This document shows, in pieces, positions 28,302-38,786 of a DNA stretch of 64,000 nt. The DNA is from Nitrosomonas sp. (GTDB lineage Bacteria; Pseudomonadota; Gammaproteobacteria; Burkholderiales; Nitrosomonadaceae). The DNA is taken from NCBI GenBank assembly GCA_024281825.1, contig JAMWZY010000003.1, positions 199,026-263,025 of the forward strand, in the 5' to 3' direction. Under the pieces are notes generated by a model, which ran no database searches, was not told the origin of the DNA, and saw only the letters and a list, made by a program, of their open reading frames with translations. Numbering within the stretch: position 1 is the stretch's first letter; each line of letters starts with the position of its first letter. Position numbers and translations under genes: made by a program.

Positions 28302-29561
28302 TTAAAGTTTGAATTCCGCTAATTTCTTAGCAACCGCAACACTTTTCAATCTTACATAATCGGGCAAACCGTCTTTATACGGTGGATAATCCTCACCTTC
28401 GATGAGTGGTAGTAGATATTCGCGACAAGCTTGGCTAATACCAAAACCATCTTCACTGATATAATTTGCTGGCATCATTTTTTCCACATTGGCTACTTCA
28501 GACAGCTTCGCCATACCCACCGACCACTTATAAGGTTTACTAGACTCACGAACAATCGTTGGCATGACGGAATTATGTCCCGCAAGTGCATATTCGACGG
28601 CAGCTTTACCCATTGCATACGCTTGCTCCACGTCTGTTTTCGATGCAATATGGCGCGCGGCACGCTGCAAATAGTCTGCCACACCCCAATGAAATTTCAA
28701 TGACAAGCCTTCTTTGATAATATTTGCCACAACCGGCGCAACACCACCCAATTGCGCATGACCAAAAGCATCACGCAATCCTTGGTCTGCAAGAAAATTA
28801 CCATCCTCTCCTTTAACTCCTTCCGATACTACGACTGAACAATAGCCATACTGTTTGACATATTGATCTACTTTAGCAAGGAATTTTGCTTTATTGAATG
28901 TAATTTCTGGAAAAAGAATAACAATCGGGATTTCACAATCCGGACTGGATGCCAAGCCACCAGCCGCCGCAATCCAGCCTGCATGACGTCCCATGACTTC
29001 TAGCACAAAAACCTTGGTTGAAGTTTTAGCCATACTTGCCACGTCAAAACTCGCTTCACGTGTCGATACTGCAATATATTTCGCAACGGAACCAAAGCCC
29101 GGACAGCAATCGGTAATTGGCAAATCATTATCCACTGTTTTGGGGACGTGAATCGCTTGTATCGGATACCCCAGTGTGTCGGCCAATTGCGATACTTTCA
29201 AACAAGTATCTGCGGAGTCACCACCACCGTTGTAGAAAAAATAACCGATATTGTGCGCTTTGAAAACCTCAATCAACCGTTCGTATTCACGCCGATTCTG
29301 TTCCAAACTTTTGAGTTTGTATCGGCACGAACCAAACCCACCGGATGGAGTGTATCTAAGCCCCGCAATAGCAGCAGAAGACTCAGCGTTGGTATCAATT
29401 AAATCTTCCGTAAGCGCTCCGATAATACCGTTTCGACCGGCATAAACATTAGCGATTTTATCCGAATGCTGACGGGCTGTTTCTAAAACACCTGCAGCAG
29501 AAGCATTAATGACAGCCGTAACGCCACCAGACTGTGCATAAAAAGCATTTTTACTAGCCAT
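28302..29561 (-). CDS. pfp: Pyrophosphate-dependent 6-phosphofructokinase
   Basis: This enzyme reversibly converts fructose 6-phosphate and PPi to fructose 1,6-bisphosphate and phosphate. The 419-residue protein has SGGVTAVINA at the start, FFYNGGGDSADT (Asp115 at the position that blocks ATP in PPi-users; ATP enzymes have Gly there), and HVPKTVDNDLP where Lys141 marks the PPi type (ATP enzymes have Gly). EVMGRHAGWIAA completes the substrate site. Because the reaction is reversible, one enzyme can serve glycolysis and gluconeogenesis. It lies between adk and hppA on the same strand, matching PPi-linked clusters known in methanotrophs. Confidence 0.93.
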   Translation of the reverse strand: MASKNAFYAQSGGVTAVINASAAGVLETARQHSDKIANVYAGRNGIIGALTEDLIDTNAESSAAIAGLRYTPSGGFGSCRYKLKSLEQNRREYERLIEVFKAHNIGYFFYNGGGDSADTCLKVSQLADTLGYPIQAIHVPKTVDNDLPITDCCPGFGSVAKYIAVSTREASFDVASMAKTSTKVFVLEVMGRHAGWIAAAGGLASSPDCEIPIVILFPEITFNKAKFLAKVDQYVKQYGYCSVVVSEGVKGEDGNFLADQGLRDAFGHAQLGGVAPVVANIIKEGLSLKFHWGVADYLQRAARHIASKTDVEQAYAMGKAAVEYALAGHNSVMPTIVRESSKPYKWSVGMAKLSEVANVEKMMPANYISEDGFGISQACREYLLPLIEGEDYPPYKDGLPDYVRLKSVAVAKKLAEFKL

Positions 29562-29699
29562 ATTGTCTCCCTGACTGATTAAATTACAATTGAACTTGTT
29601 ATTAATTTCCTAAGCTCGCACTCACATGAGTACTCAGTAACTTGGTTAATTGTTTGATTTGTGTCTATTGATCGTACAAGCCAAAAGCAAGTGAATTGG

Positions 29700-30437
<738 letters not shown>

Positions 30438-30572
30438 TTATATCGTAGGCAAACCAGATACTCGAGTTTTTTGCCACATTATTTTCTGGCAAAATCAACT
30501 AAACGCATGGTAAGTCAAACTGATACCTCACAGGTTATGCGATAATTTGAACGACTTTTTACAGGAAAAATC

Positions 30573-31604
30573 ATGGACGAAAACAGAAGCAAAGCGCTGG
30601 ATGCAGCCCTGTCGCAAATTGAAAAACAATTTGGCAAAGGCTCCATCATGCGGTTGGGCGCAAATGATGTAGCCTATGATATACAAGTCGTTTCCACCGG
30701 TTCTTTGGGACTTGATATCGCATTGGGTGTCGGTGGACTGCCAAGAGGTCGGATTATCGAAATATACGGACCCGAATCATCAGGCAAAACAACACTGACT
30801 TTACAAGTCATTGCTGAAATGCAAAAGATCGGAGGAACCGCTGCTTTCATTGACGCAGAACATGCACTAGATCCTCAATATGCACAAAAAATTGGCATTA
30901 ATGTTAAGGAACTGTTGATATCGCAACCGGATAATGGCGAACAAGCGCTGGAAATCGCCGATATGCTGGTACGCTCAGGTTCCGTGGATATCATTGTAGT
31001 GGATTCGGTGGCTGCGCTAACACCTCGTGCGGAAATCGAAGGTGACATGGGTGATCCGCAAATGGGATTGCAAGCGCGCTTAATGTCACAAGCCTTACGT
31101 AAATTAACCGCCAATATCAAGCGCAGCAATACCATGGTCATTTTTATCAATCAAATTCGCATGAAAATTGGCGTAATGTTTGGCAACCCTGAAACAACGA
31201 CCGGAGGCAATGCGTTAAAGTTCTATGCATCAGTACGCCTAGACATCCGCCGAACTGGATCGATCAAAAAAGGCGATGAAGTGATAGGCAATGAAACACG
31301 TGTCAAAATCGTTAAGAACAAAGTCGCCCCACCTTTTAAACAAGCCGATTTCGATATTCTGTATGGCGAAGGTATTTCGCGTGAAAGCGAAGTAATTGAA
31401 TTAGGGATTCTGCATAAAATCATTGACAAAGCAGGCGCTTGGTATGCCTATAAAGGTGAGAAAATAGGCCAGGGCAAAGATAATGTGCGAGATTACCTAA
31501 AAGAACATAAAGACCTGGCGCACGAAATTGAACAAAAAATTCGCACATTGGTGGGAATTACAGAACCAAACACCCCAAACAAAGATAAAGCTACTGATGA
31601 GTAA
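30573..31604 (+). CDS. recA: Recombinase RecA
   Basis: RecA forms filaments on single-stranded DNA, catalyses strand exchange and triggers LexA cleavage. The 343-residue protein has Walker [10 protein letters not shown], the [10 protein letters not shown] segment, Walker [15 protein letters not shown], the DNA-binding loop 2 region [20 protein letters not shown], and an acidic C-terminal tail. ATG 30573 has an ACAGGAAAAATC site before it. The stop codon overlaps recX ATG by one base. A TGC-GATAAT (30535-30545) upstream could be an extended -10; no clear CTG-N10-CAG LexA box was found. The intergenic region is shared with divergent adk. Confidence 0.98.
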   Translation: MDENRSKALDAALSQIEKQFGKGSIMRLGANDVAYDIQVVSTGSLGLDIALGVGGLPRGRIIEIYGPESSGKTTLTLQVIAEMQKIGGTAAFIDAEHALDPQYAQKIGINVKELLISQPDNGEQALEIADMLVRSGSVDIIVVDSVAALTPRAEIEGDMGDPQMGLQARLMSQALRKLTANIKRSNTMVIFINQIRMKIGVMFGNPETTTGGNALKFYASVRLDIRRTGSIKKGDEVIGNETRVKIVKNKVAPPFKQADFDILYGEGISRESEVIELGILHKIIDKAGAWYAYKGEKIGQGKDNVRDYLKEHKDLAHEIEQKIRTLVGITEPNTPNKDKATDE

Positions 31605-32077
31605 TGGCTGAGGTCAATGGTAAAACAACCTTAAAAACACGTGCGCTACGCTATCTAGCGCGACGGGAATACTCGCGACAAGAATTAATACAAAAGCTTT
31701 CGGTTTATGCAAATTCTATGAAAAATGAAGAACTAATGACGGCATTGGATGATTTGGAGCAAAAAGGATTTTTGTCAGCACAACGTGTAATTGAACAGAC
31801 AACCCACCACCTAAGATCACGATATGGAAGTCAACGAATCATTCATGAATTAAAAGCCAAAGGCATTGATGCGCAATTGATTAATGACGTATTACCAACC
31901 TTGAAGGCCACTGAAGAAGAAGCCGCTTTGACTGTCTGGCAGAAAAAATTCGGTAAGCGACCGATCACTACCGAAGAACGCGCTAAACAAATGCGATTTA
32001 TGATGAACAGAGGATTCTCGACTGAAATCATCCGACAAATTTTGGTACAAGCCAGTGACTCGATAAACGAATACTAA
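31604..32077 (+). CDS. recX: Regulatory protein RecX
   Basis: RecX caps RecA filaments and limits their growth. The 157-residue, helix-rich protein has the RecX pattern: RALRYLARREYSRQEL at the start (first three-helix repeat), LDDLEQKGFLSAQRV, and RYGSQRIIHELKAKGID, with the closing RQMRFMMNRGFS-like segment (AKQMRFMMNRGFSTEII). ATG 31604 overlaps the recA stop by one base, so recX is translationally coupled. Size is normal. alaS follows after 40 bases, the common recA-recX-alaS order in betaproteobacteria and gammaproteobacteria. Confidence 0.93.
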   Translation: MAEVNGKTTLKTRALRYLARREYSRQELIQKLSVYANSMKNEELMTALDDLEQKGFLSAQRVIEQTTHHLRSRYGSQRIIHELKAKGIDAQLINDVLPTLKATEEEAALTVWQKKFGKRPITTEERAKQMRFMMNRGFSTEIIRQILVQASDSINEY

Positions 32078-32117
32078 CCCATCATCAATTTCAATTTAAT
32101 GATCAATAGAAATTTCT

Positions 32118-34718
32118 ATGAACAGTAGCGAAATTAGACAAAAATTTCTTGAATTCTTTGCTTCCCACGACCATACCGTTGTGCCATCCAGTCCGCTTGT
32201 CCCTAATAATGATCCAACATTATTATTTACCAATGCAGGGATGGTACAGTTCAAAGATGTATTTCTGGGGCAAGATCAACGACCATACGTTCGTGCTGCA
32301 AGCTCGCAACGCTGCGTACGTGCTGGCGGCAAGCACAACGATTTAGAAAATGTCGGCTATACCGCACGGCATCATACTTTCTTTGAAATGCTCGGTAATT
32401 TCAGTTTTGGCGATTACTTTAAGCGTGACGCAATTCATTATGCTTGGCGCTTCTTGACACAATCTTTACATATTCCGCAGCAAAAACTTTGGGTAACGGT
32501 TTATGCGGAAGATAACGAAGCAGCCAATATTTGGCTGAATGAAATCGGTATTGAACCGAATCGCTTGGTTCGTATCGCAAGTTCCGATAATTTTTGGCAA
32601 ATGGGCGATACCGGACCATGCGGTCCGTGTTCCGAGATTTTTTACGATCATGGCTCGGAAGTATCAGGAGGCCCACCGGGATCCGCTGATGCGGATGGCG
32701 ATCGCTACATTGAAATTTGGAACTTGGTCTTCATGCAATACAATCGCGATAGCGACGGCATCTTGCATCCGCTACCTAAACCTTCTGTAGATACCGGCAT
32801 GGGATTGGAGCGAATCTCAGCAGTCATGCAAGCCGTCCATAGCAACTATGACATTGATCTATTCCAGCACCTCATTCAAGCTGCTGCGCGAGTAACAAAC
32901 ACGAAAGACCTAGCCGACAATTCACTCAAAGTCATCGCCGATCATATCCGCGCGTGTTCATTCTTGATCACAGACGGCGTCATTCCAGGCAGTGAAGGAC
33001 GCGGTTATGTATTGCGAAGGATTATTCGAAGAGCGATTCGCCATGGCTATCGACTCGGTCAGAAACAACCCTTTTTATATCGTTTGGTTGAAGATCTCAG
33101 CCAAGTGATGGGACAAGCCTACCCCGAACTAAGCGCAGCAAAATCCCGAGTCGCCGAAGTACTACAGCAGGAAGAGGAGCGCTTCGCGGAAACCATAGAA
33201 AACGGTATGCAAGTTCTTGAAAATTCACTTAGCCAACCCATCAAAATACTGGATGGCGAAACCGCATTCAAACTTTATGATACGTTTGGCTTTCCACTCG
33301 ATTTAACTGCTGATATTGCTAGGGAACGCGGCATCAATGTCGATCATGCAGCTTTCGAACAGGCCATGACGCGCCAACGCGAGCAAGCCCGTGCAGCGAA
33401 TAAATTTACCATGCAGGAAAGCATTCGTTACAGCGGAGATCAAACGACATTTTGTGGGTACGAAGGATTACAGCAACAAGCAACCATACTCGCTTTATAT
33501 AAACAAGGCGCCTTAGTCCATCAAATCAAAATGGGCGATGAAGCCATTATCGTATTGGATCAAACACCTTTTTACGCCGAATCGGGCGGTCAAGTAGGCG
33601 ATTGCGGTGAAATTTCCAGCATGGATGGCTTGTTTATTGTCAACGATACCCAAAAAATACAAGCAGGCGTGTTCGGGCATCATGGACAACTACAGCAAGG
33701 ACGATTAACCACGGGCACAAAAATATCCGCCAAGGTCAATACGGTGACACGTACCAGTACGGCCAACAACCATTCAGCAACACATTTGCTGCATGCTGCT
33801 TTGCGTAAAATCTTGGGAACACATGTTACCCAAAAAGGTTCTTTAGTCAATGCCGGTCGCTTGCGTTTCGATTTTTCACACAACGCGCCACTGACGCATG
33901 ACGAGATTCGCGGCATTGAGCGCACGGTCAATGATCAAATTCGTATTAATTCAGTCGTATCAGCCTCTAGCATGGCATATGATGACGCCATTAAATGCGG
34001 TGCAATGGCATTATTTGGAGAAAAATATTCCGATGTTGTGCGGGTAATCGGTATGGGTGATTTTTCAACCGAACTCTGTGGTGGCACGCATGTGACGCAA
34101 ATTGGACAAATTGGTTTATTTAAAATTACGATGGAATCGGGAGTTGCAGCGGGTATTCGCCGCATTGAAGCCGTTACTGGCAAAGCAGCCATAGATTATA
34201 TTCAGCAACGTGAAGCGCAGTTATTAGAAATAGCGCAGACATTAAAAATCAATTCTCAGGAAGTCACACAAAAAGTTATCCAGATTTTGGAAAGTTCACG
34301 CCAAACCGAGAAAGAATTAGCGCGTTTAAAAAGCCAATTGGCAAATGTACAAGGTGATGACTTGATGTCGCATGTCCAGGAAATAGATGGCATCAAAATA
34401 TTGGCTGCGAAACTGGACAATGCCGACAGTAGAATCCTGCGGGAAACACTTGATCAACTCAAAGACAAGCTTAAATCCTGCGTGGTCGTACTGGGGTCAG
34501 CTACCGATGACAAAGTCGCTTTAATCGCCGGCGTGACTCCCGACCTAACGCAACGCATCAAAGCAGGAGAATTGGTGAATGTTGTTGCACAACAAGTGGG
34601 GGGAAAAGGAGGCGGACGGGCCGATATGGCACAAGCTGGAGGATCACAACCCAGTCAATTATCTGCCGCGCTTGCCAGTGTTTACGATTGGGTTAAGGAA
34701 AAAAGCAATCGCCTATAA
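32118..34718 (+). CDS. alaS: Alanine--tRNA ligase
   Basis: AlaS charges tRNA-Ala and edits misacylated Ser and Gly. The 866-residue protein has the class II catalytic core ([17 protein letters not shown] and [16 protein letters not shown]), the editing domain with zinc ligands in [13 protein letters not shown] and [10 protein letters not shown], and a C-terminal DHHA1 part ending in the conserved [15 protein letters not shown] (about residues 830-845). Length is typical. It closes the recA-recX-alaS set. The stop codon abuts a remnant of an IS110 transposase read from the other strand, so the gene's downstream flank is an insertion edge. Confidence 0.97.
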   Translation: MNSSEIRQKFLEFFASHDHTVVPSSPLVPNNDPTLLFTNAGMVQFKDVFLGQDQRPYVRAASSQRCVRAGGKHNDLENVGYTARHHTFFEMLGNFSFGDYFKRDAIHYAWRFLTQSLHIPQQKLWVTVYAEDNEAANIWLNEIGIEPNRLVRIASSDNFWQMGDTGPCGPCSEIFYDHGSEVSGGPPGSADADGDRYIEIWNLVFMQYNRDSDGILHPLPKPSVDTGMGLERISAVMQAVHSNYDIDLFQHLIQAAARVTNTKDLADNSLKVIADHIRACSFLITDGVIPGSEGRGYVLRRIIRRAIRHGYRLGQKQPFLYRLVEDLSQVMGQAYPELSAAKSRVAEVLQQEEERFAETIENGMQVLENSLSQPIKILDGETAFKLYDTFGFPLDLTADIARERGINVDHAAFEQAMTRQREQARAANKFTMQESIRYSGDQTTFCGYEGLQQQATILALYKQGALVHQIKMGDEAIIVLDQTPFYAESGGQVGDCGEISSMDGLFIVNDTQKIQAGVFGHHGQLQQGRLTTGTKISAKVNTVTRTSTANNHSATHLLHAALRKILGTHVTQKGSLVNAGRLRFDFSHNAPLTHDEIRGIERTVNDQIRINSVVSASSMAYDDAIKCGAMALFGEKYSDVVRVIGMGDFSTELCGGTHVTQIGQIGLFKITMESGVAAGIRRIEAVTGKAAIDYIQQREAQLLEIAQTLKINSQEVTQKVIQILESSRQTEKELARLKSQLANVQGDDLMSHVQEIDGIKILAAKLDNADSRILRETLDQLKDKLKSCVVVLGSATDDKVALIAGVTPDLTQRIKAGELVNVVAQQVGGKGGGRADMAQAGGSQPSQLSAALASVYDWVKEKSNRL

Positions 34719-34841
34719 ATCTACTATCGCGCTTGATGTCGGTGCGAATTGCTTACACAGCATAGCTTTCCCATGCTCATTTACACCGTGGATCTGAAAC
34801 GCTTCTTTTGCCAAATCAATACCTATTGTTGTAGTCTTCAT
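34713..34841 (-). pseudogene. IS110-family transposase N-terminal remnant
   Basis: A 42-codon frame starts MKTTTIGIDLAKEAFQIHG, matching the DEDD-domain N-terminus of IS110-family transposases (G-I-D-L-A-K, then Q-x-H-G-V). It continues NEHGKAMLCKQ and then loses similarity, ending at a stop that lies within the last codons of alaS. The rest of the roughly 330-residue protein is missing, so it is a truncated, inactive copy. It is too short to appear as a normal gene. The element end cannot be defined. Confidence 0.75.
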
Positions 34842-34879
34842 GTCGGACACTTCCCTCTGTTATAACCGTCATTGCACCA

Positions 34880-35277
34880 CTACTTTGGCACTTTGATGCC
34901 TTTTGAGGTAATGGGCGCCCATTCCAATACCTCATTCTTAGGATGATAGAAATTCACAGCGTTAGTAAAAAGAATTTTTTCGAATTTTCTGCACCTAGCG
35001 TTTCGATAATAAACAAGAAATCATTGTCTTCGTAGGGTCTGGGAGCACGAGTAGATGGAAGATCAGTACCAAACATCAGAGCATGCAAATTGGCAGAAAA
35101 CAAGTCTTTCAGTGCGCTTTCTATTTTGAAATCAACTCTGCCAAAACCTGTCGCTTTCACATACTGAGGCGGAAATTTGGGTAACGCCTACGAACGAAGA
35201 CCCAAGCCGTTTAAGTGCATCAATCCAATAAGTTTGATCAAATGCCTGAAGTTTTTTTAACGACACATTAATTCTCG
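34880..35277 (-). pseudogene. Amidohydrolase gene remnant
   Basis: Three disconnected stretches read as an amidohydrolase-2 type protein. A 5' part encodes KKLQAFDQTYWIDALKRLG and SSFVGVTQI. After a break comes GRVDFKIESALKDLF and HALMFGTDLPSTRAPRP, the family's metal-ligand FGTD region. Following a frameshift in an A/T run near 34965, the tail reads FTNAVNFYHPKNEVLEWAP. The middle of the protein is missing, with one frameshift, so the gene is dead. It lies next to the IS110 remnant, probably brought or broken by the insertion. Confidence 0.65.
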
Positions 35278-35333
35278 TTCAATTTTAATAAAGCACCTCG
35301 CCACAAGCGGCAAGGAATTGAACCCGCAGAGAT

Positions 35334-35360
35334 AAAAAAACAGAGAGACCAACTTCTCTG
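35334..35360 (-). terminator. Rho-independent terminator of tRNA-Leu
   Basis: On the minus strand CAGAGA and TCTCTG form a stem with an 8-base loop (AGTTGGTC), followed by TTTTTTT. It lies about 185 bases past the tRNA-Leu end and is the first clear stop in that direction. Confidence 0.7.
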
Positions 35361-35543
35361 ATCGATTCCATTTTCAAATTTAATTGATCGGAATATGATA
35401 TAACAATAATATCGAATTCTGAGAGCGAAATTCTCCTGAAAAATTAACTAAAAACTATCCAGTAAATTTTTTAGGCGAAGTTTTGGCATAAAAGATCTCA
35501 ATGGAATATTTTTCATTATATTCAATTTATTAGGTGATCTTGA

Positions 35544-35628
35544 TGGTGCCCAGAAGAGGACTCGAACCTCCACACCCGAAGGCACATGGACCTGAACCAT
35601 GCGCGTCTACCAATTCCGCCATCTGGGC
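35544..35628 (-). tRNA. tRNA-Leu (anticodon CAG)
   Basis: An 85-base class II tRNA with a long variable arm (GTGCCTTCGGGTGT), acceptor GCCCAGA paired to TCTGGGC, and encoded CCA. The anticodon loop is TTCAGGT, so anticodon CAG, reading CTG. It is divergent from rnr with about 55 bases between. Confidence 0.95.
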
Positions 35629-35682
35629 AATGGATATTTTGACAGATTACCAAAGCGTGCAATTCTATAGGAAACCATTGTT

Positions 35683-37905
35683 TTGTCAAACAACAAGAAA
35701 CAAAAAATACGTCAACTGGATCCGCATCTTCAACGCGAAAAAGAACGCTACGAACAACCATTGCCGAGTCGAGAATATATTTTGCAGGTATTACAGCAGC
35801 AAGGCATCCCGGTTGCCGAGCAGTCTTTACAAAAATTGTTATCGATTAATAAGAAGGAACAGGGATTCTTTTCTCGGCGCCTCGCTGCCATGATTCGCGA
35901 AGGGCAGATTTTCCGTAACCGCAAAGGTGATATTTGCGTGATGGAAAAACTCGATTTAACAAAAGGCAAAATCCAAGGACATCCCGATGGTTTTGGTTTT
36001 CTGATTCCCGATGATAACAGTGGCGATCTATATTTAAGTGCCAAAGAAATGCACAAAGCCCTGCACGGCGACCATGTACTGGTACGCGAAACTGGACTGG
36101 ATCGTCGCGGGCGTAGAGAAGGCGCCATTGTAGAAGTACTGGAACATTCCAATATACGGGTGGTGGGCCGTTTATATATCGAACACGGTGTTTTGTTCGT
36201 GGTTGCTGAAAACAAACGCATCAATCAAGATATCTTAATTGCCAAGGAACATTCATTGAAAGCCAAAGCCGGCCAGGTGGTCATGGTAGAAATCATACGC
36301 CAGCCCAGCAAACAATCCCAGCCAATTGGCAAAATTGTTGAAGTTTTAGGTGATTACACTGCATCAGGGATGGAAATTGAAATTGCCTTGCGTAAGCACG
36401 ACTTACCTCATGAATTTTCCGCTGAAATCGAAAAACTTTCCCGCAAATTTCCTAAAAATGTATTAAAACGCGAATCAACCGGGCGAAAAGATTTATGCCA
36501 TTTACCTTTAGTAACCATTGATGGTGAAACAGCGCGTGACTTTGATGATGCAGTATTTTGCGAGAAGGATGGTAAGGGATATCGCCTCTATGTTGCAATC
36601 GCGGATGTCAGTCACTACGTCAAACATGGCGATGCTATCGATCAAGAAGCATTCAAACGAGGCAATTCCGTTTATTTTCCGCGGCGTGTTATCCCGATGC
36701 TGCCGGAAATCTTATCGAATGGATTATGCTCCCTGAATCCGCAACAAAAAAGATTGTGCATGGTGTGTGAGATGCAAATTCAACCGAGCGGGGAGATTTT
36801 TGATTATCTTTTTTATCCGGCAATGATGCTCTCGCAAGCACGATTAACATATACCGAAGTTGCTGAGATGCTGGAAACGAAAAAACACACAGCTATCAAG
36901 GAAGAGCATATCGCGTTGCTGCCACATTTGCAGTTGCTGCACAAACTATTTAAATGTTTACTCAAAGCACGGAAGAAACGGGGCGCAATCGATTTCGAAA
37001 CCATTGAAACACAGATTCTATTCAACGACCAAGGCAAAATTGAAAAAATCCTACCCACGCAACGCAATGACGCCCATCACCTAATTGAAGAATGCATGTT
37101 GGCAGCAAATGTATGTGCAGCAGCTTTTTTGCAAAAACATAATCACCCGGCGCTATATCGCATTCACGAAGACCCAGTGCCAGAAAAAATTGCAGCGCTG
37201 CGTGATTTTCTCAAAGAATTTGGTATTCCACTCGGCGGTGGAGATAAGCCCTGCGCCAAAGATTATGCGCAGACACTCTCCAAAATACAAGACAGGCCGG
37301 ATGTACAGTTATTACAAACGGTCATGCTACGTTCCTTAAAACAAGCGATTTACAGTCCTGACATGGCAGGTCATTTTGGCCTTGCGTATGAAACTTATAC
37401 CCATTTCACTTCACCGATCCGACGCTATCCCGACTTATTGGTTCACCGCGCCATCAAGGCTGTGCTCAATGGAGAAACCTACCAGCCAGGAGATTGGCAC
37501 GAATTAGGATTACATTGTTCAATAACTGAGCGGCGCGCTGACGATGCCACACGCGATGTGGAATCCTGGCTCAAGTGTTTCTATATGCAAGATAAAATCG
37601 GCACAATCTTTGACGGTGTCATCAGCAGCGTCACTTCATTTGGTTTATTTGTTGCTCTGGACAAAGTATACATAGAAGGATTAGTACATATTTCCGAACT
37701 GCCCAGTGATTATTTTCATCATGATGCTGCCAAACACTTACTCCGCGGAGAACGAAGTGGAAAACAGTATCGCTTGGGCGATCGATTAAGCGTAAAACTC
37801 GTTCGAGTAGACCTGGAAACCAGCAAAATTGACTTTGTCTTGGCGGAAATGAATCAGAAATCACTCAAACCCAAAACCAAAACGTCTGCTAAAAGCAAAA
37901 AATAG
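35683..37905 (+). CDS. rnr: Ribonuclease R
   Basis: RNase R is a processive 3' to 5' exoribonuclease that degrades structured RNA. The 740-residue protein has N-terminal helix-turn-helix and cold-shock OB regions (about residues 25-230), the RNB catalytic domain with DGETARDFDDAVFCE carrying four Asp that bind magnesium, and YRIHEDPVPEKI, then a C-terminal S1 domain (about residues 645-725, GVISSVTSFGLFVALD), and a basic Lys-rich tail. TTG 35683 is the start: AGGAAA lies about eight bases upstream and no ATG fits the family N-terminus. Length is somewhat below E. coli RNase R (813). rlmB follows on the same strand, the common order. Confidence 0.95.
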   Translation: MSNNKKQKIRQLDPHLQREKERYEQPLPSREYILQVLQQQGIPVAEQSLQKLLSINKKEQGFFSRRLAAMIREGQIFRNRKGDICVMEKLDLTKGKIQGHPDGFGFLIPDDNSGDLYLSAKEMHKALHGDHVLVRETGLDRRGRREGAIVEVLEHSNIRVVGRLYIEHGVLFVVAENKRINQDILIAKEHSLKAKAGQVVMVEIIRQPSKQSQPIGKIVEVLGDYTASGMEIEIALRKHDLPHEFSAEIEKLSRKFPKNVLKRESTGRKDLCHLPLVTIDGETARDFDDAVFCEKDGKGYRLYVAIADVSHYVKHGDAIDQEAFKRGNSVYFPRRVIPMLPEILSNGLCSLNPQQKRLCMVCEMQIQPSGEIFDYLFYPAMMLSQARLTYTEVAEMLETKKHTAIKEEHIALLPHLQLLHKLFKCLLKARKKRGAIDFETIETQILFNDQGKIEKILPTQRNDAHHLIEECMLAANVCAAAFLQKHNHPALYRIHEDPVPEKIAALRDFLKEFGIPLGGGDKPCAKDYAQTLSKIQDRPDVQLLQTVMLRSLKQAIYSPDMAGHFGLAYETYTHFTSPIRRYPDLLVHRAIKAVLNGETYQPGDWHELGLHCSITERRADDATRDVESWLKCFYMQDKIGTIFDGVISSVTSFGLFVALDKVYIEGLVHISELPSDYFHHDAAKHLLRGERSGKQYRLGDRLSVKLVRVDLETSKIDFVLAEMNQKSLKPKTKTSAKSKK

Positions 37906-37991
37906 CCTTGTAATAAGTAAATTACATTACAATACGCGCGGTTTTATGCTTCTAACTGTGATGAAAGTGTTACTTCAATTGATAACAAACA

Positions 37992-38732
37992 ATGTCCGGT
38001 AATCGTATTATTTTTGGCTTTCATGCCATCACCAGCCGGCTCAAGCAATCTCCTGCTTCGATTAAAGAGATCTTTGTGGATGCAGCCCGGCATGACCAGC
38101 GTGTACGTAATCTCACCCAGCTCGCAGAAAATCAAAAGCTGCGAATCACCTATTGCACCACGACAAAACTTACTAATCTAGCCGGTAATGACCACCATCA
38201 GGGCGTGGTAGCTGTCATTGATGCAACGCAACGCATTACTGATGTGGATGATCTATTGGATACATTGACTGAACCGGCACGGTTATTGATACTGGACGGC
38301 ATTCAAGATCCACACAATCTGGGTGCCTGCTTACGCATCGCGGATGCTTTTTCAATCCATGCGGTGATTGCACCGAAAGACAGGGCTGTTGGATTAAATT
38401 CAACCGTCCACAAAGTATCGAGTGGTGCCGCTGACACAGTGCCATTCATTGCGGTAACCAACTTATCGCGCACATTAAAAGACTTGAAGCAACGTGGTAT
38501 CTGGATTATTGGTACAGCCGGCGACGCAGAACATGATTTAGACCATTTCAAAATTACTGAACCGGTGGCTTGGGTATTTGGCTCAGAAGGAAAAGGCTTA
38601 CGGCGCTTAACGCGTGAAAATTGCGACTTCATGGTGCGTATACCAATGTCGGGGCAAGTCGGAAGTTTGAATATTTCAGTTAGCGTCGGTATCTGCTTGT
38701 TTGAAACACATCGTCAAAGAATTGCTACGTAG
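37992..38732 (+). CDS. rlmB: 23S rRNA (guanosine-2'-O)-methyltransferase RlmB
   Basis: RlmB methylates the 2'-OH of G2251 in the P-loop of 23S rRNA. The 246-residue SpoU/TrmH-type protein has an N-terminal substrate-binding domain (IIFGFHAITSRLKQ), the motif HQGVVAV, and a knotted SAM domain with the three SPOUT motifs: LDGIQDPHNLGACLRIADA (Asn and Arg catalytic), VFGSEGKGLRRLT, and IPMSGQVGSLNISVSVGI. Length agrees with E. coli RlmB (243). It follows rnr by about 85 bases in the same direction, as in many proteobacteria. Confidence 0.95.
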   Translation: MSGNRIIFGFHAITSRLKQSPASIKEIFVDAARHDQRVRNLTQLAENQKLRITYCTTTKLTNLAGNDHHQGVVAVIDATQRITDVDDLLDTLTEPARLLILDGIQDPHNLGACLRIADAFSIHAVIAPKDRAVGLNSTVHKVSSGAADTVPFIAVTNLSRTLKDLKQRGIWIIGTAGDAEHDLDHFKITEPVAWVFGSEGKGLRRLTRENCDFMVRIPMSGQVGSLNISVSVGICLFETHRQRIAT

Positions 38733-38786
38733 CCAGTCCGGAATAGCTTTACAATCACCTGCTCATTTTTAGTAAAACCATACATA

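Noticed and set aside
30500-30572. LexA box upstream of recA
   Set aside because: A CTG and CAG pair is present but spaced 8 bases apart, not the 10 of the known gammaproteobacterial site.
35534-35893. 119-codon plus-strand frame
   Set aside because: It runs through tRNA-Leu antisense and the start of rnr in another frame.
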